Positions 45,676 to 56,541 of a DNA stretch of 64,000 nucleotides are shown here, piece by piece. Made by a program: the position numbers and the translations under genes. How positions within the stretch are numbered: the stretch's first letter is position 1; each line of letters opens with the position of its first letter. Origin of the DNA: Cyclina sinensis. Its lineage: Eukaryota > Mollusca > Bivalvia > Venerida > Veneridae. The notes beneath the pieces are model-generated. The model saw nothing but the letters and a program-made list of their open reading frames with translations. It was not told the origin of the DNA and searched no databases. The DNA is taken from the NCBI GenBank assembly GCA_012932295.1, contig JAAONU010000011.1, positions 15,398,136-15,462,135 on the forward strand. Reading direction: 5' to 3'.

Positions 45676-47695
45676 ATATTCCAGTTGCAGTTCCACAGGC
45701 TCAACTTTCTCAGTGTGTCCTAATTGCTACCCTAAAATATTAGCATCTGTATTATGTACAGTAATACCAATAATATTATGACAATTTTTACTTCACCAAT
45801 TGAACATGAAATAGCAAATGGCATATAATCTTTTCAACAGAAGATGTTAACTGTTTATCAGTGTGATTCTTCTAGAGTAGTCAGCCTTCCGTATATATGT
45901 ATTCTAGTTAGAAAGTAGTACATGGCTGTGTCAGTCTATCTATGTGTGTTTTTGGTTTCTTTTCATTTAGGCACTTCACTGAAAGAGGGTTAGGTTAGCC
46001 CTTCATGAGATTAATTATCTCACATGTATGTCTACTAGATGGATCTTTTTGTATTGGTGGCCCACCACCTGTTTGAACAGCACTCTTCTTCTCCTCAGCC
46101 AAATCCATCTTCCCTCTTTTCACCAGGTTCCTCCATTTCTCTTTCAACTCTGCAACTGATCTGAAGCAGACACTGAAAAAAACTGTACTGGAGAGAATCC
46201 GAGAGGCTGATGAGTTCAAAAATTCTTCTGAATGTAACACTAAAGGTTTTGTTTAAAAAGAACCAAACACACACACAGGCATAAAAAATTATAGTCCAGA
46301 CACTAATGAGTGCATATATACAGGGTTTGTAGACTTTAAACTATTAGTATCAGTTCGAAATTGACATAGGGAATAGGGTCTTGCACACAACACATAGTCG
46401 TGCTTTCTGACTCATTCAAATGGGCGGTCAGAAATGCAGACAATATGTGAAATTTTAATAAATTTCAGGGGCAAATAAAGCAATAGTTCTTTTTTCTACT
46501 CTGTACGGTCAATCTTACTATGTATTTTTTATTATTCGGCGGAAGTTTTGGCAAGGAAAGTCACTTTTACCTTGACCTTTCATGTACTGACCCCAGAAAG
46601 AATATGGTTCTTTCACTTGTTAAGAAAATCATTAAATGAAGTTTGAAGACTGCTGCTCAAAAGGAAGTATTGAACAGAAACCATATATGATAGACTGACT
46701 GTCAGATAGACAGGTTAATCATCTCAACGCATAGTAATAATGTTTTACTTACATTATGAAATGGTAAAAAAACTTTTATACCTGTTTTTTTTTCATAAAT
46801 GCAATCAAAAGACGTTCAAGGTGCTATCTGGAATCAAACCTGCTACAGTTCCACATATACTAACTGTGCACACAAACAATACCTTATACTACTCGTATTC
46901 ATATATCAAACCCTAATACTTCTTACTTTTGATTGGTATTCCTGCTTTAAAGGTTTGATATTTCTCAAATAATGATACATGAAACTATAAACCAGCATGG
47001 CTTAACAGTGGCTGATAATAAAACATACTTCTTTACTATAATCGTTTTGCTTCCTGTTGCTTATAAATTAGCATGACAATCACAGACAAACAACATAATT
47101 CCACTGTTTTATGTGTTATATTGAGAATTACTGCATTCAACAAAGAGAACTTTTGATGGCTTACAAAATAAGCACCTGTTGTTCTTTGAGTGGGATATCT
47201 TATTTACCATGTGTTTAAATTCAAAAGTGAATAAAAACACTCATTAACTGTTCAGTGTCTGCTATTTTCTTCTTTTTTGATGGTGTCAATGTTTTCAAGG
47301 GATGTATTTTGTCCCAAAATTATCAGTGATTATGAACTATTAACTGTTGACATCAACAGTTTCTGAAAGTACTTTGCATGATACTATTCCAGAACACAAA
47401 TATTCACATGATATTTTGCCATCATTTCCGTTTTGAAATACAACAAAGGACACTTTCTATACGCTACATAATTTAACAGATAAAACTCTTTTCACATTTC
47501 TTTGGTCAATGAGTGGGTACTGTAAGAAAACATAAACAGTGCTGATGTAAACCAAACACTGTGGAAATCCGTTCATAACTAAATCAGGTCAGGCTTCATG
47601 AAATTCTATCAAGTAAACATGAACTCAGCAAAACAATAAATGAATTATCGCGTCATGCATACCTGCTGCATACACCTACAGCATTAAAGAAGCCT
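45676..47695 (-). pseudogene. Myb/SANT-like gene of Harbinger copy B, degenerate
   Basis: Second exon (about 46,161-45,995) reads SVAELKEKWRNLVKRGKMDL, then GGGPPIQKDPSS and hits a TAA right after MKG, where copy A continues. The counterpart of the third exon near 45,700-45,722 is present but altered. The first exon is cut off: only its last ~50 bases and donor area (47,645-47,695) survive. It has lost the start, part of the DNA-binding domain and the reading frame, so no product is expected. Confidence 0.75.
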
Positions 47696-47786
47696 GAACA
47701 AAGAACTTGGTGTTCCTTTTATCAGATTTTGCACACGGCAAGTGCCGACAAGATGCAGCGGGTGGTTTGGTTGAAAGGCAGCCGAT

Positions 47787-48138
47787 ATGGCAGTTTTAAA
47801 GAGTCAGGTTGTTATTCAGTCCGCCAAAGACTTTTACAAATTTGCCAGCGAGGCATTTAAAAACCGTCTTCAAATGCAAAATGTAGTGAACGAATTTTCA
47901 AGTATGTAGAAGAAATACCGAGGGACACGGAAAAGAACGTGCGGTCTGTCAGTCATGTAAGATCATTACCCGAAGTCCTTTTCACAAGTGATGACAAGCT
48001 AATTCCACACGACCTCTAGTGCTACTGTGAGGAATGTATGGATAAGAACTATGTGCAGTGCGAAAACAAAAACAGTGTCGAGTCGCACGAAATCATATCT
48101 CTCATAGCAGGACGAGACCTTGAAAACATTGAAACTTA
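47787..48138 (+). pseudogene. Degenerate Cys-rich C-terminal coding remnant, family unnamed
   Basis: Reads MAVLKSQVVIQSAKDFYKFA, then after a frame change in the TTTT run (about 47,894-47,898) KYVEEIPRDTEKNVRSVSHV, RSLPEVLFTSDDKLIPHDL, an in-frame TAG (48,017-48,019), then CYCEECMDKNYVQCENK and SHEIISLIAGRDLE before TAA at 48,136-48,138. The layout resembles the C-terminus of uncharacterised, transposon-associated proteins seen in many aquatic invertebrates: an alpha-helical 'AKDFYKFA' start, an 'IPR' strand, then 'RSLPEV' and a C-x-C-x2-C cluster. That likeness is from memory and I cannot name the family. One frameshift and one stop make it a pseudogene. It lies directly after the truncated end of Harbinger copy B, possibly the insertion that cut it. 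Confidence 0.5.
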
Positions 48139-48300
48139 AGACATCCAGTCTAAAAACGTACCCATTTATGAATAATAAAGAACAGGAATGTAATTGCTGT
48201 AAAAGCAATGGATAAAGACCACTAACTTTTGAGAGTAATATCATCTATTTATACGCTGCCATTTTTTAAAACCGATGACTTCAAAACCTGTTATGAAGCT

Positions 48301-48595
48301 GGAATTTTGGTTTGGTTTATTAAAGTTTAATGCCAGTTTAAAAGCTGTGGTAATATCTCGGCGGTTGGTCCACCTAACAATTGTTCCTGGGTATCCAACC
48401 AGTTTTACTTACCAGTTTCTTCGCAAGTGATTGACTGCTTTCTCACTTGCTTCAGAGGTGAGAGGCAAATGACCTACAGTCGCATTTTCTGAGATCAATT
48501 ATCACGGAGAAATTTTGCCGGCCCTGATGGGGATCGAACCGGGAGCTCCAGGATTCACAACTTGGTGCCCTTCCGGTTGAGCTAACCGGGCCAGC
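48301..48595 (-). mobile_element. tRNA-derived SINE
   Basis: The minus-strand head (48,595-48,517) starts GCTGGCCCGGTTAGCTCAAC, with an A-box TTAGCTCAACCGG and a perfect B-box GGTTCGATCCC, and ends GGGCCGGC, pairing with the 5' end as an acceptor-like stem. T-arm and anticodon-arm pairing is broken, so it is not a working tRNA. A ~200 bp body follows and the 3' end is AT/CCAAA-rich (AATAAACCAAACCAAA at about 48,305). This is the build of a polymerase III-driven SINE mobilised by a partner LINE. Confidence 0.75.
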
Positions 48596-48977
48596 TTAGG
48601 CGCTTGAATAAAGTTGATCAAGGGTTTATATTATTGCAATCTTCTTGAAAGGAAATTCTGTTCTGTAAAATTGACAAAAAACATAAAACTTTAGTACTAG
48701 CGTACTCGGTTATATATATCTGTTAAAAACTATACAGAAATAAAATCTGGTAACAGTCACATAACCAGAAAGGTCTTTACTGGCTAATCTGGTATATTAA
48801 TAGAGTATGTGTATAGTAGTAATGCTTTTATTAGCAGATACGGTATTAGAATGAATCAGTTATTTATTATCTTATTCATAATGAAAATGTAATGATTTTA
48901 TACATTTAATATACTTATCTTTGCTATTATAATTGATAAAATCAGTGGCATGGTTATATTGAATGGTTATATATTAG

Positions 48978-51230
48978 ATCTCATAAGAACATTAGGACAC
49001 GTTCTATGAAAAACTATAACAGAGAAGATTTTAAAGCAAATTTGTTATCTGCGGATTGGAATCAAGTATTACTGAGTGACAATGCTTCTGAGGCCTGGGA
49101 ACTCTTCAAAAATGTGTTTTTTTTTGTCATTAACATTTTTAACATTGCTCCTATTAAGCAAATGCGAATCAAACAAAGAACTGAATCTTGGATTCATTCT
49201 GATATTTTGGAAGCAATCAAAGAAAGAGACATTGCTTTTACTAATCATAAGAAAGACAGAAGTGTTGATAATTTTTAACTATTTGTCTAACGAAATAAAA
49301 GTAAATGTAAAACTGATTCAGCGAAAACAAACTTTTTTACAGTCTCTTGAAGCAGACTAAAATGATTCAAAGTCACTTTGGTCTATACTCAAGAATCTTG
49401 GATTACCATCTAAGAAAGGATTAACTTCTTCTGGGTCTAATATTTGTCTAAAGATTGATGGAAATATATGTTTTGACAAGAACATTATTGCAGTTTTTTT
49501 TCAACAATTTTTACACAACAGTTGCTTCTAAGCTTGTTGAAAGATTACTAGCTGGTGTTCTTAAGTTTGGCAATCTCATTAAAATCATATCCTAACTGTC
49601 GCTCCACTACCCTTCGCTTCGTAGCGAAGAGTAACGGAGCGAAAACGATGATCTTATTAATGAGATTGTAAGTTTTGAAAATCATTTGTCACTAATTTGT
49701 ATGCTAGTTTAGGTGTAAAAACTGCAAAACGTTATTCTTTTTCTTTAGTTTCTGAGAACCAAGTGTTGAAATATTTATACCAGTTTAGTTCTAATAAAGC
49801 AACAGGTTTAGATGGTATACCCTAAATTATTTCTCAACCTCTTACTCATGTTATCAATCTGTCAATAATACAGGGTGTTGTTCCAGATGACCTCAACTCT
49901 GCTAAGATTGTTCCTATTTTAAGAAAAATGATAAAACCTCTGTTGGTAACTACCGACCGGTCTCTATTTTAAGTATCATTTCTACAACTTATGAAAAGGT
50001 TGTATATGACCAAACTGAGTCTTACTTCAAAGTTAACAAGTTGCTAGATAAATTTCAGTCTGGATTTAGAAGTGGTTTTTCGACAGACACCTGTCTTATA
50101 CATTTGACTGATTATATCAGGATGGAAATGGATAAAGTAAATTTGGTAGGGATAATTCTTTTAGATCTCCAAAAGGCATTTGACACAGTGGATCACTCGA
50201 TACTTATAATGAAACTCAGTGCAGCTGGTCTTGGTGATGATATCTTAAGGTGGTTCAAGTCATACCTTACAGATAGACAGCAACTTGTTGATGTATCAGG
50301 TACTCATTCAGGTACAGCCCCAATATCATGTGGAGTCCCACAAGAGTCAATACTAAGGTAAATCCCCTGCTGTTCTCTATCTATGTTAATGACATGCCTG
50401 CGGTGGTTAAAAACAAGCTCCTCTTATATGCAGATGACTCTGGTATTCTTGTGTCTTGTGTAAATGTAAAGCTGATATTGAAAGGTTATTGAAAAAGGAA
50501 TTATATCTAGTCAGTCAGTGGTTGGTTCACAATAAGCTGTCACTGCATTTAGGTAAGACTTGGTCTATAATTTTTTGTTCTAGGTATAGAATCAAGTTAA
50601 ACTCTTCTCTTGATATTACTTGTAATGCTACCATAATCAAACCTACAGTTAAATACCTCGGGGCTACATTGGATCAAACTTTGTTCTTCGATGCCATGGC
50701 TCGCTCTATTCTTCAGAAAGCCAACTTAAGATTAAAATATTTATATAAAAATAAAAATATCTTACTCAGCAGACTAAGTAACTTCTTATTATGTCTTTGA
50801 TCCAATGTCATTTTGATTATGCATGTTCTATATAGTACCGTGGTCTTTCCAAGATGTTACAAACTAAGTTTCAGACAACCCACAATAAGTTGATGCGTTT
50901 GTCCTTAGTCTAGATGCAAGGGCGCACACTGGGCCAGAACATTTTCGATTGCTAAACTGGCTACCAGTCAACAAACGTGTAGACCAGATTGTTCTGGGTC
51001 ATGTGTTTAAGGTTAAACAAGGTTTGGCTCCAGACTATTTGGTGCAGAATTTTGTTTTACAGGCATCTGTTCATTCATACAAGACCAGGTCAACTCAAAA
51101 AGGTGCATTTGCTATCCCAAAGGTCAAAGGTTTTGGGATAAGTTCATTTTGTTATATCGGGAGTTCATTAACAGTTTACCACCCCCAATTGCACAGATTG
51201 ATAAATTGTCTGTTTTTAAATGATCTGTAA
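48978..51230 (+). pseudogene. Non-LTR reverse transcriptase, multiple frameshifts and stops
   Basis: Pieces in order: linker with RIKQRTESWIHSDILEAIKE (49,006-49,278); ATGLDGIP near 49,800; NYRPVSIL near 49,950; KFQSGFRSGFSTDTCLIHLT, then LLDLQKAFDTVDHSI (motif A) and SCGVPQESIL (motif B) in 50,041-50,361; LLYADDSGILVSC (motif C) near 50,430; HNKLSLHLGKTWSIIF and VKYLGATLDQ to 50,800; and a C-terminal part MLNWLPVNKRVDQIVLGHVF, YKTRSTQKGAFAIP in 50,949-51,230. At least five frame changes and several stops separate them. A 98 bp palindrome at 49,571-49,668 interrupts the linker-to-RT part. Clearly dead. Confidence 0.82.
49571..49668. repeat. 98 bp palindrome inside LINE remnant
   Basis: Outer arms 'caatctcattaa' (49,571) and 'ttaatgagattg' (ending 49,668). 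Inner arms 'tcgctcc.cta.cc.ttcgct' and 'agcgaagagtaacggagcga' meet at a TCGT loop. GC-rich core in AT-rich surroundings. Either a small foldback insertion or a duplication that made a cruciform. Confidence 0.8.
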
Positions 51231-51650
51231 AAGAACATTTAAAAAAATCTCTCAATATTTTAATGTTTAATTTGATATTTTATTGCTTAATATATGTTTT
51301 TTTAGGCTAATGGATTCATTTTTAGCTGTCATTTTTAATTAATTGTCTGTAGTATATCTTGTCTTTGATATATGTATGCTATTTATTATTTATCAACTTG
51401 ATAACTTTTATGTTAAATTTTTAATAAATTCAGAGTTTTTCAGTGCCACTCTATGTCACGCCACCAACACAGGGGACCACAATTGAAATATGGGTTTACT
51501 CATTTTCCCTGGTGTTGGTGTGCATGTCATGGTATATTTATTATCATGTATGATATATATTTTATATATATATTTTGCACATGTTGTAAATGTCCATGTA
51601 TGCTCTCCTAGCCAAAATAAATCTATCGATCTATCTATCTATAAACTTAT

Positions 51651-52229
51651 GCCCGATGTAAAAATTAATACGTAATGTACGTTACGTTATTATCCGATGT
51701 GGTGCTAAGGTGTTACACTAGTTAGCGTTTCGGCTATATGAAGCCAAATCAAAGTGCCCATTACTCTGGAAAATTATCACTTGTCGATATGCTGATAATA
51801 TGCGCATCGCCTAATGCGATCAAGTTTATTCCCTTTTAGCGAGTGGTTGACTAAGAAAATAGTCTGAACATCAATATTGCTGTAGTATATTATTTGTAGT
51901 AATTAAATGATTTACAACTTAGTGAACAATAATTTATGCATATGAGAATTGAAATAGGCCCATCTCCTGGTTCATATATTTTCTGTTTTCTTTCATTATT
52001 TCCCACAATAAGTAGAAATTGCTCCGGACACGAGTAGTCTTACTATAATCATATAGCAAGCACAGAGCCGAAAACTCTTCGTGAAAAAATAATCAATCCC
52101 AATTTTGATTGTAATATGCAAGGCAAGTCTTCTGGTACTGAAGCTTCAAATCAAGTTCTATTTAAGTTTAGCCAATGGTTACGTAAACAGATGGTGCTGA
52201 AGGAAAATCAAAGGTCCTTAACTGAACAA
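51651..52229. other. No feature recognised
   Basis: AT-rich spacer between the LINE and the gag fragment. Nothing supportable. Confidence 0.4.
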
Positions 52230-52645
52230 TGAACAGTCCTTCTTACGCTGATATTTTCCAGTCAATAACGAACTCAGACTCACCGCCAAGTATCTTCGCT
52301 CCAATTCTGGCTTCTTGCAAATCTCTCAAACCTTTCAATATAGGCATCCATATCGTCTTGCTTCTCATCAAACTTGGACAACTTTGGCCGTAATGCCTTG
52401 CTACTAGTCTCAGTTGTACCGCTATTTGCTCGAAGTCTCTCTATCTCTAGCTCCCACTCTTTCATCTGTAGCTGGAACTGCATTCCCAACTTTTTTCTTT
52501 CATCTTCTCTTCTTTGCAATCTTTCCTCTCGCGCTAACACCTCTGCTTATTTGTCTCGGATGAATAGCGCTAGTTCATGTCCCGTCAGTCCCAATCTCTC
52601 ACCTATTCGAAACCACTCTTGGTAATTCATGTTGCTTCCAGACAT
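52230..52645 (-). pseudogene. LTR-retroelement gag N-terminal fragment, broken
   Basis: Minus strand from ATG at 52,645: MSGSNMNYQEWFRIGERLGL, a stop at 52,549-52,547, then a coiled-coil stretch (LAREERLQRREDERKK, QLQMKEWELEIERLRA) and KLSKFDEKQDDMDAYIERFE, typical of the start of the capsid-like gag domain in Ty3/Gypsy-type retroelements. A one-base frameshift after ...SEDTW (near 52,282) is followed by SLSSLLTGK in the next frame before similarity fades at ~52,230. The rest of gag and all of pol are absent. A primer-binding-type site lies 28 bp upstream, as expected for an element 5' end. Inactive fragment. Confidence 0.75.
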
Positions 52646-52672
52646 AAAACTAGTTTTTACCTTCTTGTAGTG

Positions 52673-52690
52673 ATCCCGAACGAGCCCCCA
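52673..52690 (-). promoter_or_regulatory. Primer-binding-site-like sequence (proline tRNA type)
   Basis: The minus strand reads TGGGGGCTCGTTCGGGAT, matching the known proline-tRNA primer site of retroelements at 17 of 18 bases. It lies between the gag start and a putative LTR end '...TTTGACA' and fixes the orientation of the element. Confidence 0.7.
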
Positions 52691-52692
52691 AT

Positions 52693-53050
52693 TGTCAAAC
52701 GTTGTATAGTGGGAAGTTCACTTACTAAGGTGACAATGTCTTAACTAGTTAAGGTTATTCTGGACGAATGCAACTAGACCTGCTACACTGCTGGACTTGC
52801 TGCGCTGCTGGAGTTGCTTCGCTTCCTGGACTTGCTGCGCTTCTTAGACTTGCTGCGCTTCCTAGACTTGTTGCGCTTCTTAGACTTGCTGTGCTTTTAA
52901 AGCACTGCTTCTTGGTCTAACTGCGCTTACTGCTCTCCCTCTGCTTCTTTTCTGGCTGCGCTTCCTGTTCTTACTCTGCTTCTTGAGCAGTGCCTTAGAC
53001 AATTCTGAAAGGTCTCCCCTCGGGAACAATATTTTTTTATTCCCGATCTC
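52693..53050 (-). repeat. Putative LTR region with 18 bp tandem repeats
   Basis: On the minus strand the sequence just before the primer site should be the 3' end of a 5' LTR; it ends ...TTTGACA at 52,693. From about 52,790 to 52,905 an 18 bp unit (TTGCTGCGCTTCTTAGAC) recurs about six times. The other LTR boundary is not defined and no second LTR was found, so the length is a guess. Confidence 0.4.
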
Positions 53051-54355
53051 ACATAAGTGAACATCAGGTTTCCTTTATTTCAAACTCACATATTTAAATA
53101 AACAGCGCGAACCGGATAGAAACAACAATAACGTGACGTCACAATACAAAAATTTCACCAAAACATGTCATTGTGTTTCTTTAAAAAAAACTTAAATAAG
53201 AATTTCAGACGTTTGAATAAACGTATCAGTTAGAAATAGACCGCAAAATAATCATGTCAAAAAATTCTTTCAAACATAAAAATATTATGTTTATCTGGTT
53301 CGTGCTGTCAAACAATAAACAAAAATATAGCAGCATTTCTGCAATAGAATTGATCTTGACAATTATCTTAATTGTGTCTACCAGTTTGCGTGCATTTTGA
53401 CATTAAATTACTATCACTTTCAGGTTAAAAAATATGCCTGCTAAACATCAAATATTTATAACGCAGACTTATTACATAGTAGACGTCAATATATCAGATG
53501 TGCCCTTTGTCTGATAGAGAGAACGTTACACGTGTCTAGTACGATCTTGAAACAAATTCTCATTTAATTTCGAGTTATTTTATCTATCATGCTTATTAAT
53601 CGATATGTAATATAAAACATTCCAAACGATTAAATGGCGTCTTTATAAGAAACATTTTTTTGCTGTTGTCGTTTTTTTTCCCTTTAAAACTATTCATCTG
53701 TCCCTGATACACATCAGTGTGTCAGTTTAAATCCTTCTTTTTCATTTCAAAGACTTAAGAAAGGGTTAAAAGAGTATTCAAATTTTCTGTTTCGTAAGAA
53801 AATTCTTATTTATTAGTTCGATTTTGACAAAGGACGTTTTCAAACAAAAACTTCTTTGTCTTTGTCTGCGCAATATTTCAATTACATCATCGTCGGATAC
53901 TCACCGTACCTTATTCCGTTATATATATATATATATAGAATAACGTAATGGGTCGGACATGGGTATCCAACGATGCACTTACATACGATATCAAACGAAG
54001 TTCCTGTTATTATGTTTTGTCCTCGCATGTCAATTGATAAAATATAATTATATCAAACTAAACAAGCTGCATTGAACACTCAAGGTTTTGGTACTAGAAA
54101 AGATACCATACCAATACTGTACATAATGGCAAATCAAATTGCGTTTTTTTGTTGTTGTTTTTTTTAACAATCTGCGGTATCATAAATTCGTTACATAGAT
54201 TCATAGACTCTTGGCTAGGTATGCAGCTTCGTTTATCGTTTATTCTATACGAGCTGATAATAACCCTCTCCTGCAGGCTCGTGTGATATCAATTCGATCA
54301 GAGGCCATATACCCAGTCAAAATTTTATATAACTAATAGTGTATTGGACTTTTAC
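52986..54355. other. No gene recognised
   Basis: Possible remainder of the LTR, a TGACGTCA word near 53,135 and a short (AT)n near 53,920. No coding signal. Confidence 0.35.
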
Positions 54356-54720
54356 CAAGGATGTTCAAATTACGCCCCGGGGTCAAATTTTGCCCTTCTT
54401 TAGGGACCTTATTTGTCAGTAACCACATGGGCTTAAGTCCTCCACAAAGCGCAGGCGCAGGGCGCAGGGAGACAACATTTTTTAATTATATAGACATTGT
54501 TTTGGTTTCACCTGAAACCATGAGACACAGAACTATATTTTATATGCAAAATTGCCTAGTGCCTCTGTACCAAATTGTTCAAATTATGGATTCCGCATGA
54601 TGAGTATGGAAGGATCACATATTTTACTTTGTCCTTGACCTTCTTGAGGCCTTAACTTTGACCTTTTGATCTTCTTTCCAGCTACAGCTTTTTAGTTCAA
54701 CTGTAATGCTTTGGAGTTGA
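54356..54720 (+). repeat. Probable bivalve-type dispersed repeat
   Basis: 'gttcaaattacgccccggggtcaaatttt', 'cacatgggcttaag' and later 'tccttgacctt.ttgaggcc' are phrases I associate with abundant bivalve repeats. The 79-codon frame here is part of it. Confidence 0.4.
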
Positions 54721-56541
54721 ACATTTAAGAAAATTAAGCGTTTTGTTATGGAAGAACGGATGTTATTTTGCTCACACCATTAAAATTAGTACGGATTTAA
54801 TATTAAGTAAACCCACGTGACGAAAACAATTATGTAAATACATGAAAAACTAATAAATTATAAATTCTAATTGAAAAACTGTCGACACTCAACACGTTTA
54901 ATTTATTATGGTTTAGATCATACAGAATTATTCATTTTGCTGAGATGGAAAAAAACATGACATTATTAATATCTACGTTGTAATCAATAACAAATGAATG
55001 TTAGAATTGTCTAACAAAGTTGCCAGTAAAATTTGCCAAACATGACTAATTTAAGCATTATGGCAACTGCATTCTTTTCTGCAATGCAATGTTGTTTATC
55101 ATTTTTAAGCTTGACGTCTGTTTTCTTTGCAGACATAACATATCCACCAGAAATAAGTCAATACAGTATTACTAGTTATTATGTTTTAATGATAAACATT
55201 CTTGACTTCATATGACCTGATAAAACATTTCATTATTACACTAGAAAAATATTCTTATTCTTTCTTTTTATGTACATAGTTTTATGTGTTTTATGTAGCA
55301 CAATGTTTGTAAGTAAGCTTAAGCTGAAGGCATAATGGTTGCAAGCATTATGTGTATGCGACAAAACAGATAAAGCGAGATATCTCTATAGCACTATGAT
55401 ATTTACCCCCACCGCCATTTACGTCAGATAAATCAATTACAGATAGAACACCACCTCCTTATTTTTTAATCAAAAATATTCAAGTAACCCGCTGCCTGAG
55501 AGCTCTTCTTTCTTATTTATCTATGCAGTTACTGATAGCAGAGAAACATGTTTTATACATTAAAAATTTACATTAAAATTGAAAATGTCAATGAAATTAA
55601 ATAGTTGTGATTTTTTTCTGGTAAGATTAAGAAGCAAACGATTGTCTAAAAGTATAGTGACTTACCTTGGTCAGTCGAAATTTTTTTTATAATGCTTGTA
55701 AAATTAAGATGTAAAATAAGTGAAGTAGCTAAAAGCTTATCACGTGTATTCATTTTCCCCTTGTTGGGGACGTTACTTTTAAATCTCTATTTTATTCCTA
55801 ATATTGTTGTAATGTTGAAAACGAGTTAAAGCATAAACCATTTCTTCGTCTAATGCACACTGGTTTTACGTTAGTAAAACATAACGCTTCTGACATTAAA
55901 CTGTGATCGCTGTCTATAGTATGTACCCAGAAAGAGCTGCTGATGAAACAATTCAGACACCAAAAAATGTGTGCTTACTACCTGCCACCGTACGTTAAAA
56001 ATGTAGGAGTTATCTGTTTTACATCAAACAGCTGTACTGTAGCATATTATGAAACAGATGTCAAGACAAACGTGTCTGTAATTTTACAGAAATAACATTA
56101 TCAAAGGCATCTATCCACTTGAAACAGATGATTGGAGTTTTGCGTTAGATATATTTTGACTTGTTATGATGTTTTTGGATATTCTTTACCAACAGATTCT
56201 TCTTGTAAACAAGTATAGACCAGTCAAAGAGAAATATGTTCACACGGAAATATTATAGTGCTGATTTATGTTTTCATCCAGCTGAAAGGGCGAAATGATG
56301 CTTCTTGAAGCTCATACGTCCAGGATGAAATACTTCGAAAATGTTCTTGTCTATTCTTGAAGCAGCTCTGCCGTACTTTATTTATATCTGTTTTAGTATT
56401 TTAATCTTTCCCTTAAACAATGCACCTAGTTGCATCTAATTCATAAAGAACTAGTCTGATATTAGCTTTATACCTAGAATGATCTGCAAAAAGTGTGTCA
56501 CCCAAGTTAAAAAAACAGGAGTCATCTTTTTCGAGTTCACA
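54721..56541. other. No gene recognised
   Basis: AT-rich. A ~80 bp segment at 56,148-56,230 recurs at 56,983-57,045 (same orientation), flanking the MITE described next. No supportable exon. Confidence 0.4.

Larger units (their letters stand above)
42071..47695 (+). mobile_element. Harbinger DNA transposon, copy B, both ends lost
   Basis: Aligns with copy A across the transposase C-terminus (43.2 kb), the following non-coding part, the Myb/SANT exons and introns (45.66-47.69 kb). Similarity to copy A stops near 47,695 inside the first Myb exon, and neither terminal repeat is present. About 43.6-45.6 kb has no counterpart I could match in copy A, so it may be inserted. Confidence 0.7.
48930..51650 (+). 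mobile_element. Third non-LTR retrotransposon (LINE), heavily broken
   Basis: The coding remnant starts in the endonuclease-RT linker (RSHKNIRTRSMKNY near 48,978) and runs to about 51,230. A ~400 bp 3' region follows, ending in short ATCT repeats (about 51,622-51,645), again a CR1/L2-type 3' end. The sequence is unlike the two other LINEs in the window, so a different family. 5'-truncated. Confidence 0.8.

Noticed and set aside
48517..48595. Functional tRNA gene on the minus strand
   Set aside because: A and B boxes are good, but T-arm and anticodon-arm pairing fails and a SINE body follows.
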